Source: Kribbella antibiotica (lineage in GTDB: Bacteria > Actinomycetota > Actinomycetes > Propionibacteriales > Kribbellaceae). From it: 64,000 bases of DNA. The stretch lies in assembly GCF_004349055.1 (NCBI RefSeq), contig NZ_SMKX01000022.1, forward strand, positions 1 to 64,000. The letters are read 5' to 3'. Under the pieces are notes generated by a model. It did no database searches. It saw nothing but the letters and a program-made list of their open reading frames with translations, and was not told where the DNA came from. Positions 17,089 to 26,597 of this stretch are shown piece by piece; the stretch's first letter is position 1, and the number at the start of each line of letters is the position of its first letter. A program made the position numbers and the translations under genes.

Positions 17089-17133
17089 GCCGCCTCGGCC
17101 ATCGCCAGTTGCTCGCGTATCTCCCCGGTCGGC

Positions 17134-17493
17134 TCAGGACCTGAGGGTGATCAGGATCAAGCTGAAAAGGAGCCCCAGACAACACAGGACCGCGCCGATC
17201 GCAGCCATCGGTTTCCCGCGACGGCGTCCGTTCAGGGCGACGACCGCGAGGACGAACCCGAGCAACGCGAACGGGAGGGGCGAGTAGGCGCGGATTCTGT
17301 CCAGATTGACGGGCAGCAGCCACACCCGGCACCCGATGATGCCCAAGACCAACGCGACCGCGGCAACTCCGGCCCCCTTGGGAGGCTCCACCGGCGGCGG
17401 TCCGCCGGGCCATCCACGCCCGTGCGGATCGGTCCAGGGCTGACCAGCCGGCGTTGGGTGTCGTTGCGGTTCCGGCGGCGGAACATAACTCAT
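17134..17493 (-). CDS. Small membrane protein with proline-rich N-terminus (DUF4190-like)
   Basis: 119 aa from ATG at 17493 (GTGGAG upstream), preferred over an upstream start. The first about 45 residues are cytosolic and rich in Pro and Gly (YVPPPEPQRHPTPAG). Three hydrophobic segments follow (GVAAVALVLGIIGCRVWLLP; LPFALLGFVLAVVALNG; AIGAVLCCLGLLFSLILI). This is the DUF4190-like layout common in actinobacteria. Role unknown. Confidence 0.75.
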   Translation of the reverse strand: MSYVPPPEPQRHPTPAGQPWTDPHGRGWPGGPPPVEPPKGAGVAAVALVLGIIGCRVWLLPVNLDRIRAYSPLPFALLGFVLAVVALNGRRRGKPMAAIGAVLCCLGLLFSLILITLRS

Positions 17494-17592
17494 GAGCACT
17501 CCACTGAGGCGGATCGGAAGCTTCCCCACATCTCTATCAGCTGACCGGGTCCACCCGCACCTGGTCAGCGAGCACCGACAGGCGCGCGACGG

Positions 17593-18033
17593 CTAATTGC
17601 CGGACCGGCCGCCTTGGGCCCGCGGAACGTAACGCTGAGAGAGTAGCGAGACAGCTGCGACCCCGGCAGCGGAGCCGATCAGCACAAGCAGGGCACCGAT
17701 TGCCCACAAGCCATCCGCGTTGCTAGCGGTAGCGGCATCAACCGCAAACATCAGCGTCAGCGTCAGCGGGATCGTGATGATCGCCAACCAGCCTTTGCCG
17801 GCGCCACCCATGATCGCGGCCAGGAGTGCGATCACCACCGCGAGGACAATGACCTGCCACGCGTCGTACGGGCCGGTCTCGTTTCCGGTCGCCGGGTCGA
17901 GGGTCTTTTCGGCGTGCCAGCCGAGCAACGCCAAGTACACCGCGGCGGATGCGACGATCGCCGCCAGGGCCCAGAGGGCGGTTCCAGCCGGAGCGCGAGT
18001 GTCTCCAGCGGCCACTGATCTACCTTCTGTCAT
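17593..18033 (-). CDS. Four-helix integral membrane protein, unknown
   Basis: 146 aa with four predicted helices: ALWALAAIVASAAVYLALLG; WQVIVLAVVIALLAAIMGG; WLAIITIPLTLTLMFAVDAA; LWAIGALLVLIGSAAGVAAV. The C-terminus is short and basic. No conserved catalytic residues or family are recognised. It is divergent from the DUF3892 gene and 99 bp upstream of the DUF4190-like gene on the same strand. Confidence 0.75.
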   Translation of the reverse strand: MTEGRSVAAGDTRAPAGTALWALAAIVASAAVYLALLGWHAEKTLDPATGNETGPYDAWQVIVLAVVIALLAAIMGGAGKGWLAIITIPLTLTLMFAVDAATASNADGLWAIGALLVLIGSAAGVAAVSLLSQRYVPRAQGGRSGN

Positions 18034-18154
18034 TTCATGAGCATAGAGATTCTCCCCAGCGGCAGCGGTCCAGTGGGTGGTCTGGCCCTTCCAAATCGGC
18101 GGGATCGAGTGCCACGATGCGGGGGTTGGTATACCAGGAGGCGCGTGGCAGTCG

Positions 18155-18553
18155 ATGAGCCTTGCAAGTTACCCGGCAGTGACGGTTACTGCGGTCGCAA
18201 TGTCGCAGGAGCGCGAAGACCTGCGCGGTATCGCTCGCGTTCAGTGGTCGGCTCCTCACGGTGGGTTGGAAGAGAGCTCGATCGAGGACGTCATCCGGTG
18301 GCTTGAACACGGTGGCGGTATCGCTTATGTCGGCGAGCCGGACGGGCGTCGTGGGCCGCGGATCAGGGCCGTCGGCCAGAGCATGCAGCGTTACATCAGG
18401 AGCAACCCTGACGACGAGACGGCCGACGCTCTGCTGACACTGCCACGAATCGACTCCGCCACACCTCCCGATCGAAGGTCCAGGTCCCGCAGAGCGGCCC
18501 GCCAACCAGGATGGCTCTGGCCCACCGCCAGGCGAGCCAGACCGGCGATGTAG
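18155..18553 (+). CDS. DUF3892-like protein
   Basis: 132 aa from ATG at 18155, with AGGAGG about 14 bases upstream; ATG 18200 is an alternative start. The segment IARVQWSAPHGGLEESSIED, then VIRWLEHGGGIAYVGEPDG, and the ending DALLTLPRID match the DUF3892 pattern (xVRWSGPxGG...G..AYV...DNLLxLPR). Function is unknown. The last 25 residues are arginine-rich and not part of the domain. Confidence 0.65.
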   Translation: MSLASYPAVTVTAVAMSQEREDLRGIARVQWSAPHGGLEESSIEDVIRWLEHGGGIAYVGEPDGRRGPRIRAVGQSMQRYIRSNPDDETADALLTLPRIDSATPPDRRSRSRRAARQPGWLWPTARRARPAM

Positions 18554-18584
18554 ACAGGCCCGCAGCCGATATGGTTGCTCGACT

Positions 18585-18599
18585 CAGCCCTTCGGGCTG
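18585..18599. terminator. Short hairpin after the DUF3892 gene
   Basis: CAGCCC, TTC, GGGCTG: a 6-bp perfect stem with a minimal loop between the DUF3892 stop and the next start. There is no T-tract, so it is a weak terminator candidate. Confidence 0.3.
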
Positions 18600-18647
18600 G
18601 GCCGAAAGCGGTCGCAGGGCGCCCGAGCGGGAACCGAGGCTGGGCGG

Positions 18648-19574
18648 ATGAGAAAACTCATCGTTCTAGCAGTCCTGGCGATCACAGTGACCACCTCGAC
18701 GACGGCGGCCGCGCGCCCCTGGCACGAGCCGCATCGCCCATCGACGTACGTCGTGTCGGAGACGCCAGGTGATACGCCCGAGGGGATCGAGGTCACGCGC
18801 GACGGCACCATCTACGTCACGAGTGTCGGGACCGGCGCGGTCTATCGCGGTTCCGTGCGGAGCGCCCGGCTCCAACTGTTCGTGCCAGGCGGGGCCGACG
18901 GCCGCACCCAGGCGACCGGCGTACATGTGGATCGCTGGGGCCGGATCCTCGTCGCCGGCGCGGGCACCGGGCGGCTCTTCCGGTACGACGCCCGTGGCCG
19001 GCTGCTGGCATCACGGCCGGCGGCGGAAGGCTCGTTCCTGAACGACTTCGCCTTCACCAAGGACGCCGTCTACGTCACCGATTCGGCGCACAACCAGATC
19101 TGGCGAGCGTCGATCACCCGGCACGGGCTGGGTGAGCTCAAGCCGTGGATCACGCGTGATCAGATCACCCCGAAGCCGTATTTCCTCAACGGCATCGTCG
19201 GCACTCCGGACGGCCGGACCTTGCTCGTCGGCGAACAAGGTCAGGACCTCACCTATCGAGTGGACATCGCATCGCGCGCGGTGCGGCCGGTCGAGGCCGA
19301 CGGGGTTCTGTCCGGCGACGGTTACCTGCTCGAGGGACATCATCTGTACGTCGTCCACAACGCAGGCAACGGCCGGTACGTCACCCGGCTGGCCAGGCTC
19401 GACCGCACCTGGTCCAAGGCCACGATCCTCGCCGATTCGGCACCGGGCGCGGCCGGAACGACCCCGACGACGATCGCGCGGGATCGCGGCCGGCTGCTCT
19501 GGGTGAACAGCCAGCTCGACCAAGCCCCAGGGACTCCGCCGTACACCGTTTCCGTAGTACCGGATCTGAACTAG
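18648..19574 (+). CDS. Secreted SMP-30/gluconolactonase-like beta-propeller protein
   Basis: 308 aa with a signal peptide (MRKLIVLAVLAITVTTSTTAAARP). The mature part has repeated propeller blades of the SMP-30/NHL type: PEGIEVTRDGTIYVTSVGTG, GVHVDRWGRILVAGAGTGRL, FLNDFAFTKDAVYVTDSAHN, FLNGIVGTPDGRTLLVGEQG. Relatives include calcium-dependent lactonases and strictosidine-synthase-like proteins, but no catalytic triad can be assigned with confidence. Its stop overlaps the stop of the convergent HTH gene by 4 bp. Confidence 0.82.
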   Translation: MRKLIVLAVLAITVTTSTTAAARPWHEPHRPSTYVVSETPGDTPEGIEVTRDGTIYVTSVGTGAVYRGSVRSARLQLFVPGGADGRTQATGVHVDRWGRILVAGAGTGRLFRYDARGRLLASRPAAEGSFLNDFAFTKDAVYVTDSAHNQIWRASITRHGLGELKPWITRDQITPKPYFLNGIVGTPDGRTLLVGEQGQDLTYRVDIASRAVRPVEADGVLSGDGYLLEGHHLYVVHNAGNGRYVTRLARLDRTWSKATILADSAPGAAGTTPTTIARDRGRLLWVNSQLDQAPGTPPYTVSVVPDLN

Positions 19575-20533
19575 CAGTCCATGCTGAGCAGCAACTGAAC
19601 AGCGACGGGGGTCAGCGAGTGGTGGGCAGTGCCACGAGATCGGTCGGTGGTCAGGAGACCGGCGATACGCAGAACACGGGCATGCTCGGAGGCAGAGGCG
19701 GTGGAGATGTTGAGCCGACGGGCCAACTGGCTGGTGCCGGCGGGGGCGGCGAGGGTTCGCAGGACAGCTGCGCGGGTGCGTCCAAGGAGTTCGGCCAGGG
19801 CATCGGCCGAATCCCGCTCGTCCGAGTCCACTGCGGGCAGGGCGACAGCCGGGTAGATCAGCAGCGGAACCACTCCGGGCTCGTCGAAGATCAGGCACTC
19901 CGAGACGAAGGGCGACGGGCAGAGCCGCAGGCCTCGGCCGGCCAGCTTCACGTCGTACTCGAATGGCATCGGGAAACTGAGGAAGCCGTCCTGCCAGGCG
20001 ACCGTCGGGTGCAGAGTCGCAAGAAGCTCTTCGGTACCGCCGGTGAGGACCGTCCGCGAGCGGATGGCCAGATCGGCCGCGTGAGTGCGCCCCAGGTCGA
20101 TCGCAGACGGTCCAAGGACGAGCCGGTGGAACTCGCGTACGGCGCCGCCCAGCGCTCGACGCGCATCGGCCTGGCCACGCAGCAGCGCTCGCATGTAGGG
20201 ATGAATCTCAGCCGGCAGGTGCGGTTGGAGCTCGGCGCGAATCAAGTCTGCCGGGGTCTCCAGCAGACACTCGATCGCTGATTCCAGCCCGGCTCTGTCC
20301 ACCTGCGGTGTGAGGAAGCCCGGAAACTGCCCGGTCGGCGAGATCAGCTTGAACAGCGGCCCCATCGCCGGCCGCACCCTGCTCGCGGCCACCCGCCGCC
20401 ACCGCCGAGCCGCGGCGGATGTCTGACCAGGTCCGAGCGCGCGAGCGGCCAACGCCGCCTGCCGAAGCGGCTCGGGTTCGGGGAGGAAGGTCACCCGCCC
20501 AACGTCCGCCGCGGTGAAGTGGATCCGGATCAC
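19571..20533 (-). CDS. ArsR-like winged-helix regulator with N-terminal DUF5937-like domain
   Basis: 320 aa from GTG at 20533. The start agrees with the family's usual opening (IRIHFTAADVGRVTFLPEPE); a GTG pair at 20566-20569 is an alternative with a too-close ribosome site. The first about 230 residues are the effector or oligomerisation domain. The C-terminal 80 residues are an ArsR-type winged helix (RAAVLRTLAAPAGTSQLARR, ISTASASEHARVLRIAGLLT). It probably binds DNA as a dimer; the inducer is unknown. No adjacent target gene is obvious. Confidence 0.82.
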   Translation of the reverse strand: MIRIHFTAADVGRVTFLPEPEPLRQAALAARALGPGQTSAAARRWRRVAASRVRPAMGPLFKLISPTGQFPGFLTPQVDRAGLESAIECLLETPADLIRAELQPHLPAEIHPYMRALLRGQADARRALGGAVREFHRLVLGPSAIDLGRTHAADLAIRSRTVLTGGTEELLATLHPTVAWQDGFLSFPMPFEYDVKLAGRGLRLCPSPFVSECLIFDEPGVVPLLIYPAVALPAVDSDERDSADALAELLGRTRAAVLRTLAAPAGTSQLARRLNISTASASEHARVLRIAGLLTTDRSRGTAHHSLTPVAVQLLLSMDC

Positions 20534-20634
20534 GGCCTGATTCTCGCGGCTCAACCACGTCTTCACCACCCCTCCGCCCTGGAAGCGCCCGACCTGCTGG
20601 TCGACGACGTCCGCGCTTTCTTCCGGACCCTTCG

Positions 20635-21357
20635 TCAGCAGTAGGACCGGCACCCGCGGTCGGCGCCATACGCGCGCTCGGTCTTCCCCACCAACGACAC
20701 AGGCGAGAGCTGTCGTCCGGAATGCCACGCGTTGAGGAAGGTCTGCGGCGGCACGGCTCCCCGACGGATCCACCAGTGCCCGGCAGGCGTCGGCCAACTG
20801 ATCCCGAAGTGCAGATGCGGCGGCGTCATCTGGGCACTCCCGGTCTTCCCGGTCAGGCCCAGCGTCTGCCCGGCCTTCACCACCAGCCCCGGCTTGATCC
20901 CAGCTCCGATGGCCGCCAAGTGCGATCCGTAGTACCGCACGCCGTCGACGCCGACGACGGAGATCGACAACCCGCCACGATCCCGCCCGACGTTCGTCTT
21001 CTTGTTCCAGGTGTCCACCCGGGTCACTTCATCGACCCGCCCATCCACCGGCGAGACGAACTCACAACCCTTGTCCGCAAAGATGTCCGACGCTGGATAA
21101 TCATGATGACTCTGCGAAGCATCCGCCCGGCAACCACCAACCGGAAACACATACCGGGTGGCGCTGATGGCGACCGGCGGCTGTGTAGCCACCGACTTCG
21201 GAGGCCGGCTCAGCATCGGGGGCTGGGCAGGCGCCGGACCGGATGGCTTGCTGGACTCGGACTGGTCGAAAGCGCCGGTAGCGGTGAGTACGATCAGGCC
21301 GCTGCCCGCGACGACCAGCGCCGCGGACAGGAATGCCACCCAGACGGACCGCCTCAC
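20635..21357 (-). CDS. M23 family metallopeptidase, membrane-anchored
   Basis: 240 aa from GTG at 21357, overlapping the stop of the preceding Excalibur gene (GTGA). An N-terminal anchor (SVWVAFLSAALVVAGSGLIV) is followed by a Pro-rich linker. The LytM domain has the first zinc ligand region SHHDYPASDIF and the HLHFGI motif (HxH). It should cleave peptidoglycan cross-bridges outside the membrane. Coupling to the Excalibur protein suggests a joint cell-surface function. Confidence 0.88.
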   Translation of the reverse strand: MRRSVWVAFLSAALVVAGSGLIVLTATGAFDQSESSKPSGPAPAQPPMLSRPPKSVATQPPVAISATRYVFPVGGCRADASQSHHDYPASDIFADKGCEFVSPVDGRVDEVTRVDTWNKKTNVGRDRGGLSISVVGVDGVRYYGSHLAAIGAGIKPGLVVKAGQTLGLTGKTGSAQMTPPHLHFGISWPTPAGHWWIRRGAVPPQTFLNAWHSGRQLSPVSLVGKTERAYGADRGCRSYC

Positions 21358-21935
21358 TGGAACCAAAAGTCGTTGACCACGGCAACTGAGTAGACGGTCT
21401 CGCAGGGGATGCCGTTCTGGTCGGCATCCATCCGCAGCGGACGGTTGTAGTACCACCAGTAGGCGACGGCCTGGGCGTACGTAGCTCCCCGGCCGGCCAG
21501 ATCGCGGCACAACAGTCCGGACGTCAGTGGTGTCACACCGACCACCTCCCGCCCGTTCCAGTACGAGCCGATGTCGCTGCGTGGGTAGACGGTCTCGCAA
21601 GGGATACCGTTGCGGTCGGCATCCATCTGGTCGGGCTGACCGTGCAGCCGCCAGTAGTCGATCGCCGCGACATAGCTGTACCCCTTGGTCTTCAGGTCCC
21701 GGCAGAAGAGTCCCGCCGAGAGCGATCGGACGTCGCCGATCGCCTTCGGCAAGGTTCGTACCGGTGCAGGCGCCGCCGTGGTGCCTTTGACTGCCGGAGC
21801 CACGGTCATCGTCTGCACCGTAACCGGTACGCCGGTCGACGGCGGCGTCGACGCCGCCAACGTCGCGTTGCCGCTGTCCTTGTCCAGATGCGTCTTCTCG
21901 TAACTTTCCGTGACTTTCTCCGGTTCTCCATTCAT
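21354..21935 (-). CDS. Protein with two Excalibur-type calcium-binding repeats
   Basis: 193 aa from ATG at 21935 with GGGGGA upstream. After a low-complexity Thr/Pro/Ala stretch there are two similar units: FCRDLKTKGYSYVAAIDYW to MDADRNGIPCETVYPRS, and LCRDLAGRGATYAQAVAYWW to MDADQNGIPCETVYSVA. The DxDxNGxxCE core is the Excalibur/EF-hand-like motif, with a Cys in each half that can form disulfides. No clear signal peptide is visible, which is odd for such a domain, so export may use another route or the start may be further upstream. It is coupled to the M23 peptidase. Confidence 0.82.
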   Translation of the reverse strand: MNGEPEKVTESYEKTHLDKDSGNATLAASTPPSTGVPVTVQTMTVAPAVKGTTAAPAPVRTLPKAIGDVRSLSAGLFCRDLKTKGYSYVAAIDYWRLHGQPDQMDADRNGIPCETVYPRSDIGSYWNGREVVGVTPLTSGLLCRDLAGRGATYAQAVAYWWYYNRPLRMDADQNGIPCETVYSVAVVNDFWFQ

Positions 21936-22143
21936 GATTCCCCCGGGGCTCATTGAAGACCCGTCGCTCTGCGTTGTCCATGGCCTGGGAGGGGGCCGCG
22001 CCGACGACTTTGGTCCAGCGATCGTCGGTTGCTATCGATGATTGCCATGGGGGCGATGGCGGATCAGTGGGTTCCGGCGACTCCGGGCTTGTCCCTAGGG
22101 TCGAGCTGACCGCCTACCGCCCCAGGCCGATCAGGAGCCGACC

Positions 22144-23007
22144 ATGTCGATCGACGCGTTGCTGGCCTTCATACCCCTTGCCATCATCATCGTGACCCTC
22201 GGGTTGGGGATGTCGCTGACCGTTGCCGACTTCACCCGGGTCGCGCAGGCACCGCGAGTGGTGCTGCTGGCGCTGGCGATCCAGGTACTGGTGATGCCGG
22301 CGCTGTGTTTCGGGCTGGTGTCGGCGCTCGGGATGGCGCCCGAGCTGGCCGTCGGGATGATGCTGATCGTGGCGGCCCCCGGGGGGACCACGGCGAACTT
22401 CTTCAGCCATCTCGCCGGTGGCGACGTCGCGCTGAACGTGACGCTGACGGCCGTGAACTCGGTGCTGTCTGTGGTCACGCTGCCGATCGTGGTGAACCTG
22501 TCGCTCGCGTACTTCCTCGGCGACGGCCAGATCGGCCTGCAGGCCGGCAAGGTCGCGCAGGTGTTCGCGCTGGTGCTGGTGCCGATCGGTCTCGGGATGT
22601 TGTTGCGCCGGGTGCGGCCCGTACTGGCGCTACGCATGGTGGCGCCGGTGAAGATCGCGGCGGCCGTGCTGCTGTTGCTGCTGATCGGCCTCGCGATCTA
22701 CGGCGACCGCGCCAACGCCGCGGACAACCTGGCCCAGGCGGGCTGGGCCACGCTCGCGCTCAGCTCGCTGAGTCTCGCGATCGGGTACGTCGTACCGCGG
22801 CTGGCCCGTATGGAGCGTACCCAAGCCATCGCGTGCTCCATGGAGATAGGCATCCACAACGTACCGCTGGCCCTGGCGATCGCGTTGAGCCCGTCATTGC
22901 TGGGAAATGCCAGAATCGCCGTACCGGTAGGTGTCTACGGCTCGGTCATGTTCATCACGGCAGGCCTGGCGACAGTTCTCCATACGCGTCGGCGGCGCTT
23001 AGCCTGA
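22144..23007 (+). CDS. Bile acid:sodium symporter (BASS) family transporter
   Basis: 287 aa with about nine membrane helices. Conserved features are the GMSLTVADF opening, the unwound-helix motif VAAPGGTTANFFSHLAGGDVA, and EIGIHNVPLALAIAL in the second inverted repeat. Bacterial members move organic acids such as pantoate or pyruvate with sodium rather than bile acids. It stands alone after a divergent promoter region. Confidence 0.88.
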   Translation: MSIDALLAFIPLAIIIVTLGLGMSLTVADFTRVAQAPRVVLLALAIQVLVMPALCFGLVSALGMAPELAVGMMLIVAAPGGTTANFFSHLAGGDVALNVTLTAVNSVLSVVTLPIVVNLSLAYFLGDGQIGLQAGKVAQVFALVLVPIGLGMLLRRVRPVLALRMVAPVKIAAAVLLLLLIGLAIYGDRANAADNLAQAGWATLALSSLSLAIGYVVPRLARMERTQAIACSMEIGIHNVPLALAIALSPSLLGNARIAVPVGVYGSVMFITAGLATVLHTRRRRLA

Positions 23008-23047
23008 CCTGAGAGTGGGGTCGCCCGGCGACTCGTTCGCCGGGCGG

Positions 23048-23161
23048 GATGCTGCAATCGTGGCGGAGTGATTGTTCGGGGGACCCTGCCTGAACTTCGG
23101 CTGTATCCCGTCGAAGACGCGGGCAACGATTATGTTGCCGCCAGCAACCAGTACGGCGATG
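23048..23161 (+). pseudogene. Remnant of a flavoprotein disulfide reductase (redox-active site region)
   Basis: In one frame the DNA reads DAAIVAE, a TGA stop at 23069-23071, then LFGGPCLNFGCIPSKT (motif at 23078-23119). GGxCLNxGCIPSK with its CxxxxC redox pair is the signature of dihydrolipoamide dehydrogenase/mercuric-reductase-type enzymes, and the preceding residues match the strand before it (xAIVE). The FAD-binding N-terminus and the NAD and dimer domains are absent. It is therefore a decayed fragment, about 40 codons, between the BASS and SulP genes. The exact edges are approximate. Confidence 0.6.
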
Positions 23162-23270
23162 TTGCGTACGGCTGGGCGATGGAGGAAACCACCGGCTCTG
23201 CAAGCCGCGTCGCACGCGACGGCAATCTGCATGCAGAACGCAAGAGGAGCACGTTTGTTGCCGGTGGGCG

Positions 23271-24995
23271 TCATGAATTGCGGCTTGCTGTGGCGGTGTC
23301 AGGTTCGGCCGTCGGGGGGTGCAGGACGCCGGTGCTGAACAGGTGGGCGCGGGCGGCGTGGATGGCGTCGGGGGTGTTGGGGAAGACCTGTCCGGCAGCG
23401 TGCAGTTGGGTGATGACGGCGAGCGCGGCCAGTGGCCGGTTGTGGTCGGGGCGGATGCCGGAGATGAGGACGGTCATGCCGCGGTGCTGGAGTTTCTGGA
23501 TGGCGTCTTTGAGGACGAGGGCGCCGCTGGCGTCGATCGCGCTGACAGCTGACATCCGAAGGATGACCACGGAGACGGTGGCGACCTCGGACAGTTCGAG
23601 CAGGAAGTGGTGAGCGGCGAAGAGCAGCGGGCCATCGATGCGGTAGGCAACGATGTGCTGGTCCAGCAGGGCTCGTTCTTCGGCGGTGTGGTTGCCAGGC
23701 AGGTCGGGATGGAGCGGCATCTGGCGCAGTGTGGCGCTGCGCGCGACCGCTCGAAGCGCAAGCGCTCCGGCCACGATCAGGCCCAGGATGACGGCCTTGA
23801 CCAGGTCGAGGGCCAAGGTGGCGATCGCGGTCAGGGCCAAGACGATGGCGTCGGAGCGGGTGGCGCGAGCCATCGCCCGCACGGAGCCGACCTCGACCAT
23901 CCGAACGGCTGTGGCCAGCAGTACACCGGCCAAGGCGGCGACAGGGATCCGCTCGACCAGGGGTGCAGCGGTGTAGATGATCGCTGCGAGGACTGCGGCG
24001 TGGATCAGTGCGGCCAGGCGTGAACCGGCCCCGGACCGGACGTTGACCGCGGTCCGGGCGATCGCGCCGGTGGCCGGTACACCGCCGAACATCGGTACGA
24101 CGAGGTTGGCGATCCCTTGGCCGAACAGTTCACGGTCGGGGTCGTGGCGGTGGTTGACCCCCATGCCGTCGGCGACTGCTGCCGACAGCAACGATTCCAG
24201 TGCTGCCAGCGCTGCGACGGCAAGGGCCGCTCCGGCCAGCGACGACAGCGCTGAAAGGTCGATGAATGACAGTGACGGGGCAGTGAGTCCGGAGGGCAGC
24301 GATCCGATCCGGGCGATGTCGAGGCCGGCCAGCTCGGTCGCTACGGTCGCAGCGATGACCGCGAGGATGGAGAACGGGACGGCTGGGCGGAGTCTTCCAC
24401 CTACGAGGATGGCCACCGCGACGAGTGCTGTGGTTCCGGCCGCGGCCCAGTGCGGGTGCGTCGCGAAGGCTGCCACGGAACGGGCGGCGACAACGGCGAC
24501 CTGATCACCGTCAGGTGGGTGGACACCGAGGGCGGCAGGTATCTGCTGCAGTCCGATGACGGCAGCGATCCCGAGGGTGAACCCTTCGACGACGGGGGCG
24601 GGCACGAACGCCATGTAGCGGCCTGCTTTGGCGATGGCCAGGCCGATGAGGATCAGCCCGGCCATCAGCCCGACGGTCAGCACACCTGCCGCACCGTGGG
24701 CGTGCACGATCGGCACCAGTACGACGGTCATCGCGCCGGTCGGTCCGGAGACCTGCAGGCTCGAGCCACCGAAGGCCGCAGCCAGCGCTCCGGCGATTAC
24801 TGCTGTGGTGAGCCCGGCAGCGGCGCCCAGGCCGGACGAGATGCCGAACCCCAAGGCAAGTGGCAACGCGACGATCGCGACAGTCAGCCCGGCGATCAGA
24901 TCGCGGCGGGGCTGACGCAGCATCGCCGCCAGGTCGTCGCGGGCAGGAAGCAGCGACTGTGCCCGTTGCCGGACCCACGACGAGGAACGCCTCAT
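23271..24995 (-). CDS. SulP family anion transporter with STAS domain
   Basis: 574 aa. Around a dozen membrane helices begin with DLIAGLTVAIVALPLALGFG and GGSSLQVSGPTGAMTVVLVP, the SulP signature. The C-terminal about 110 residues are a STAS domain (IDGPLLFAAHHFLLELSEV, ILRMSAVSAIDASGALVLKD). It should move sulfate, bicarbonate or another oxyanion. The ATG overlaps the stop of the ArsR gene (ATGA), so it is in a repressor-controlled operon. Bicarbonate transport is an alternative to sulfate. Confidence 0.92.
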   Translation of the reverse strand: MRRSSSWVRQRAQSLLPARDDLAAMLRQPRRDLIAGLTVAIVALPLALGFGISSGLGAAAGLTTAVIAGALAAAFGGSSLQVSGPTGAMTVVLVPIVHAHGAAGVLTVGLMAGLILIGLAIAKAGRYMAFVPAPVVEGFTLGIAAVIGLQQIPAALGVHPPDGDQVAVVAARSVAAFATHPHWAAAGTTALVAVAILVGGRLRPAVPFSILAVIAATVATELAGLDIARIGSLPSGLTAPSLSFIDLSALSSLAGAALAVAALAALESLLSAAVADGMGVNHRHDPDRELFGQGIANLVVPMFGGVPATGAIARTAVNVRSGAGSRLAALIHAAVLAAIIYTAAPLVERIPVAALAGVLLATAVRMVEVGSVRAMARATRSDAIVLALTAIATLALDLVKAVILGLIVAGALALRAVARSATLRQMPLHPDLPGNHTAEERALLDQHIVAYRIDGPLLFAAHHFLLELSEVATVSVVILRMSAVSAIDASGALVLKDAIQKLQHRGMTVLISGIRPDHNRPLAALAVITQLHAAGQVFPNTPDAIHAARAHLFSTGVLHPPTAEPDTATASRNS

Positions 24996-25341
24996 CGAGT
25001 GGTGGTCTCGGCCCCGCGCAGCTCGGCGAGCAACTCACCTTGGGTCGTGATCAAGGTCGTCAGGATCCGGCGAGCGGTGCGCAGCAACTCGGCGACGTCA
25101 TCACTGGCGATCTCGTAGACCACGCTCGATCCGTCCCGCCGGGACACGACGATGCCGTGCCGGCGCAGCACGGCGAGCTGCTGCGACAAGCTCGACGGCT
25201 CGATCGCGATATCGGCCAGCAGATCACGCACGGGCCGCGGACCGTCCTGCAGCAGCTCCAGCACCCGGATCCGCACCGGGTGACCGAGCATCCTGAAGAA
25301 TTCAGCCTTGGCCTGGTACAGCGGAACCATCGCCGCGCCAC

Positions 25342-25345
<4 letters not shown>
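24992..25345 (-). CDS. ArsR family transcriptional repressor
   Basis: 117 aa winged helix: AKAEFFRMLGHPVRIRVLEL, PSSLSQQLAVLRRHGIVVSR, then a wing with RRDGSSVVYEI. No paired Cys metal site (such as CxC in helix 3) is present, so it is probably not a heavy-metal sensor. Redox, sulfur-species or other ligands are alternatives. It is encoded in an operon with the SulP transporter, and the palindromes at 25586-25606 are its likely operator. Confidence 0.9.
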
Positions 25346-26454
<1,109 letters not shown>

Positions 26455-26597
26455 GGAAAGTCGAGCGGCTCGGGACCAAAGACCCTGGCGCCCGGTCAAG
26501 CGGCGGCCCTTCTCCGCGTGTCCACCACTGCCGTCCATCGGACGTCAGCCGCCCAGTCGACCGCGCGCAGCTGCCAATGCCAGGCGCGCCAATTGAG

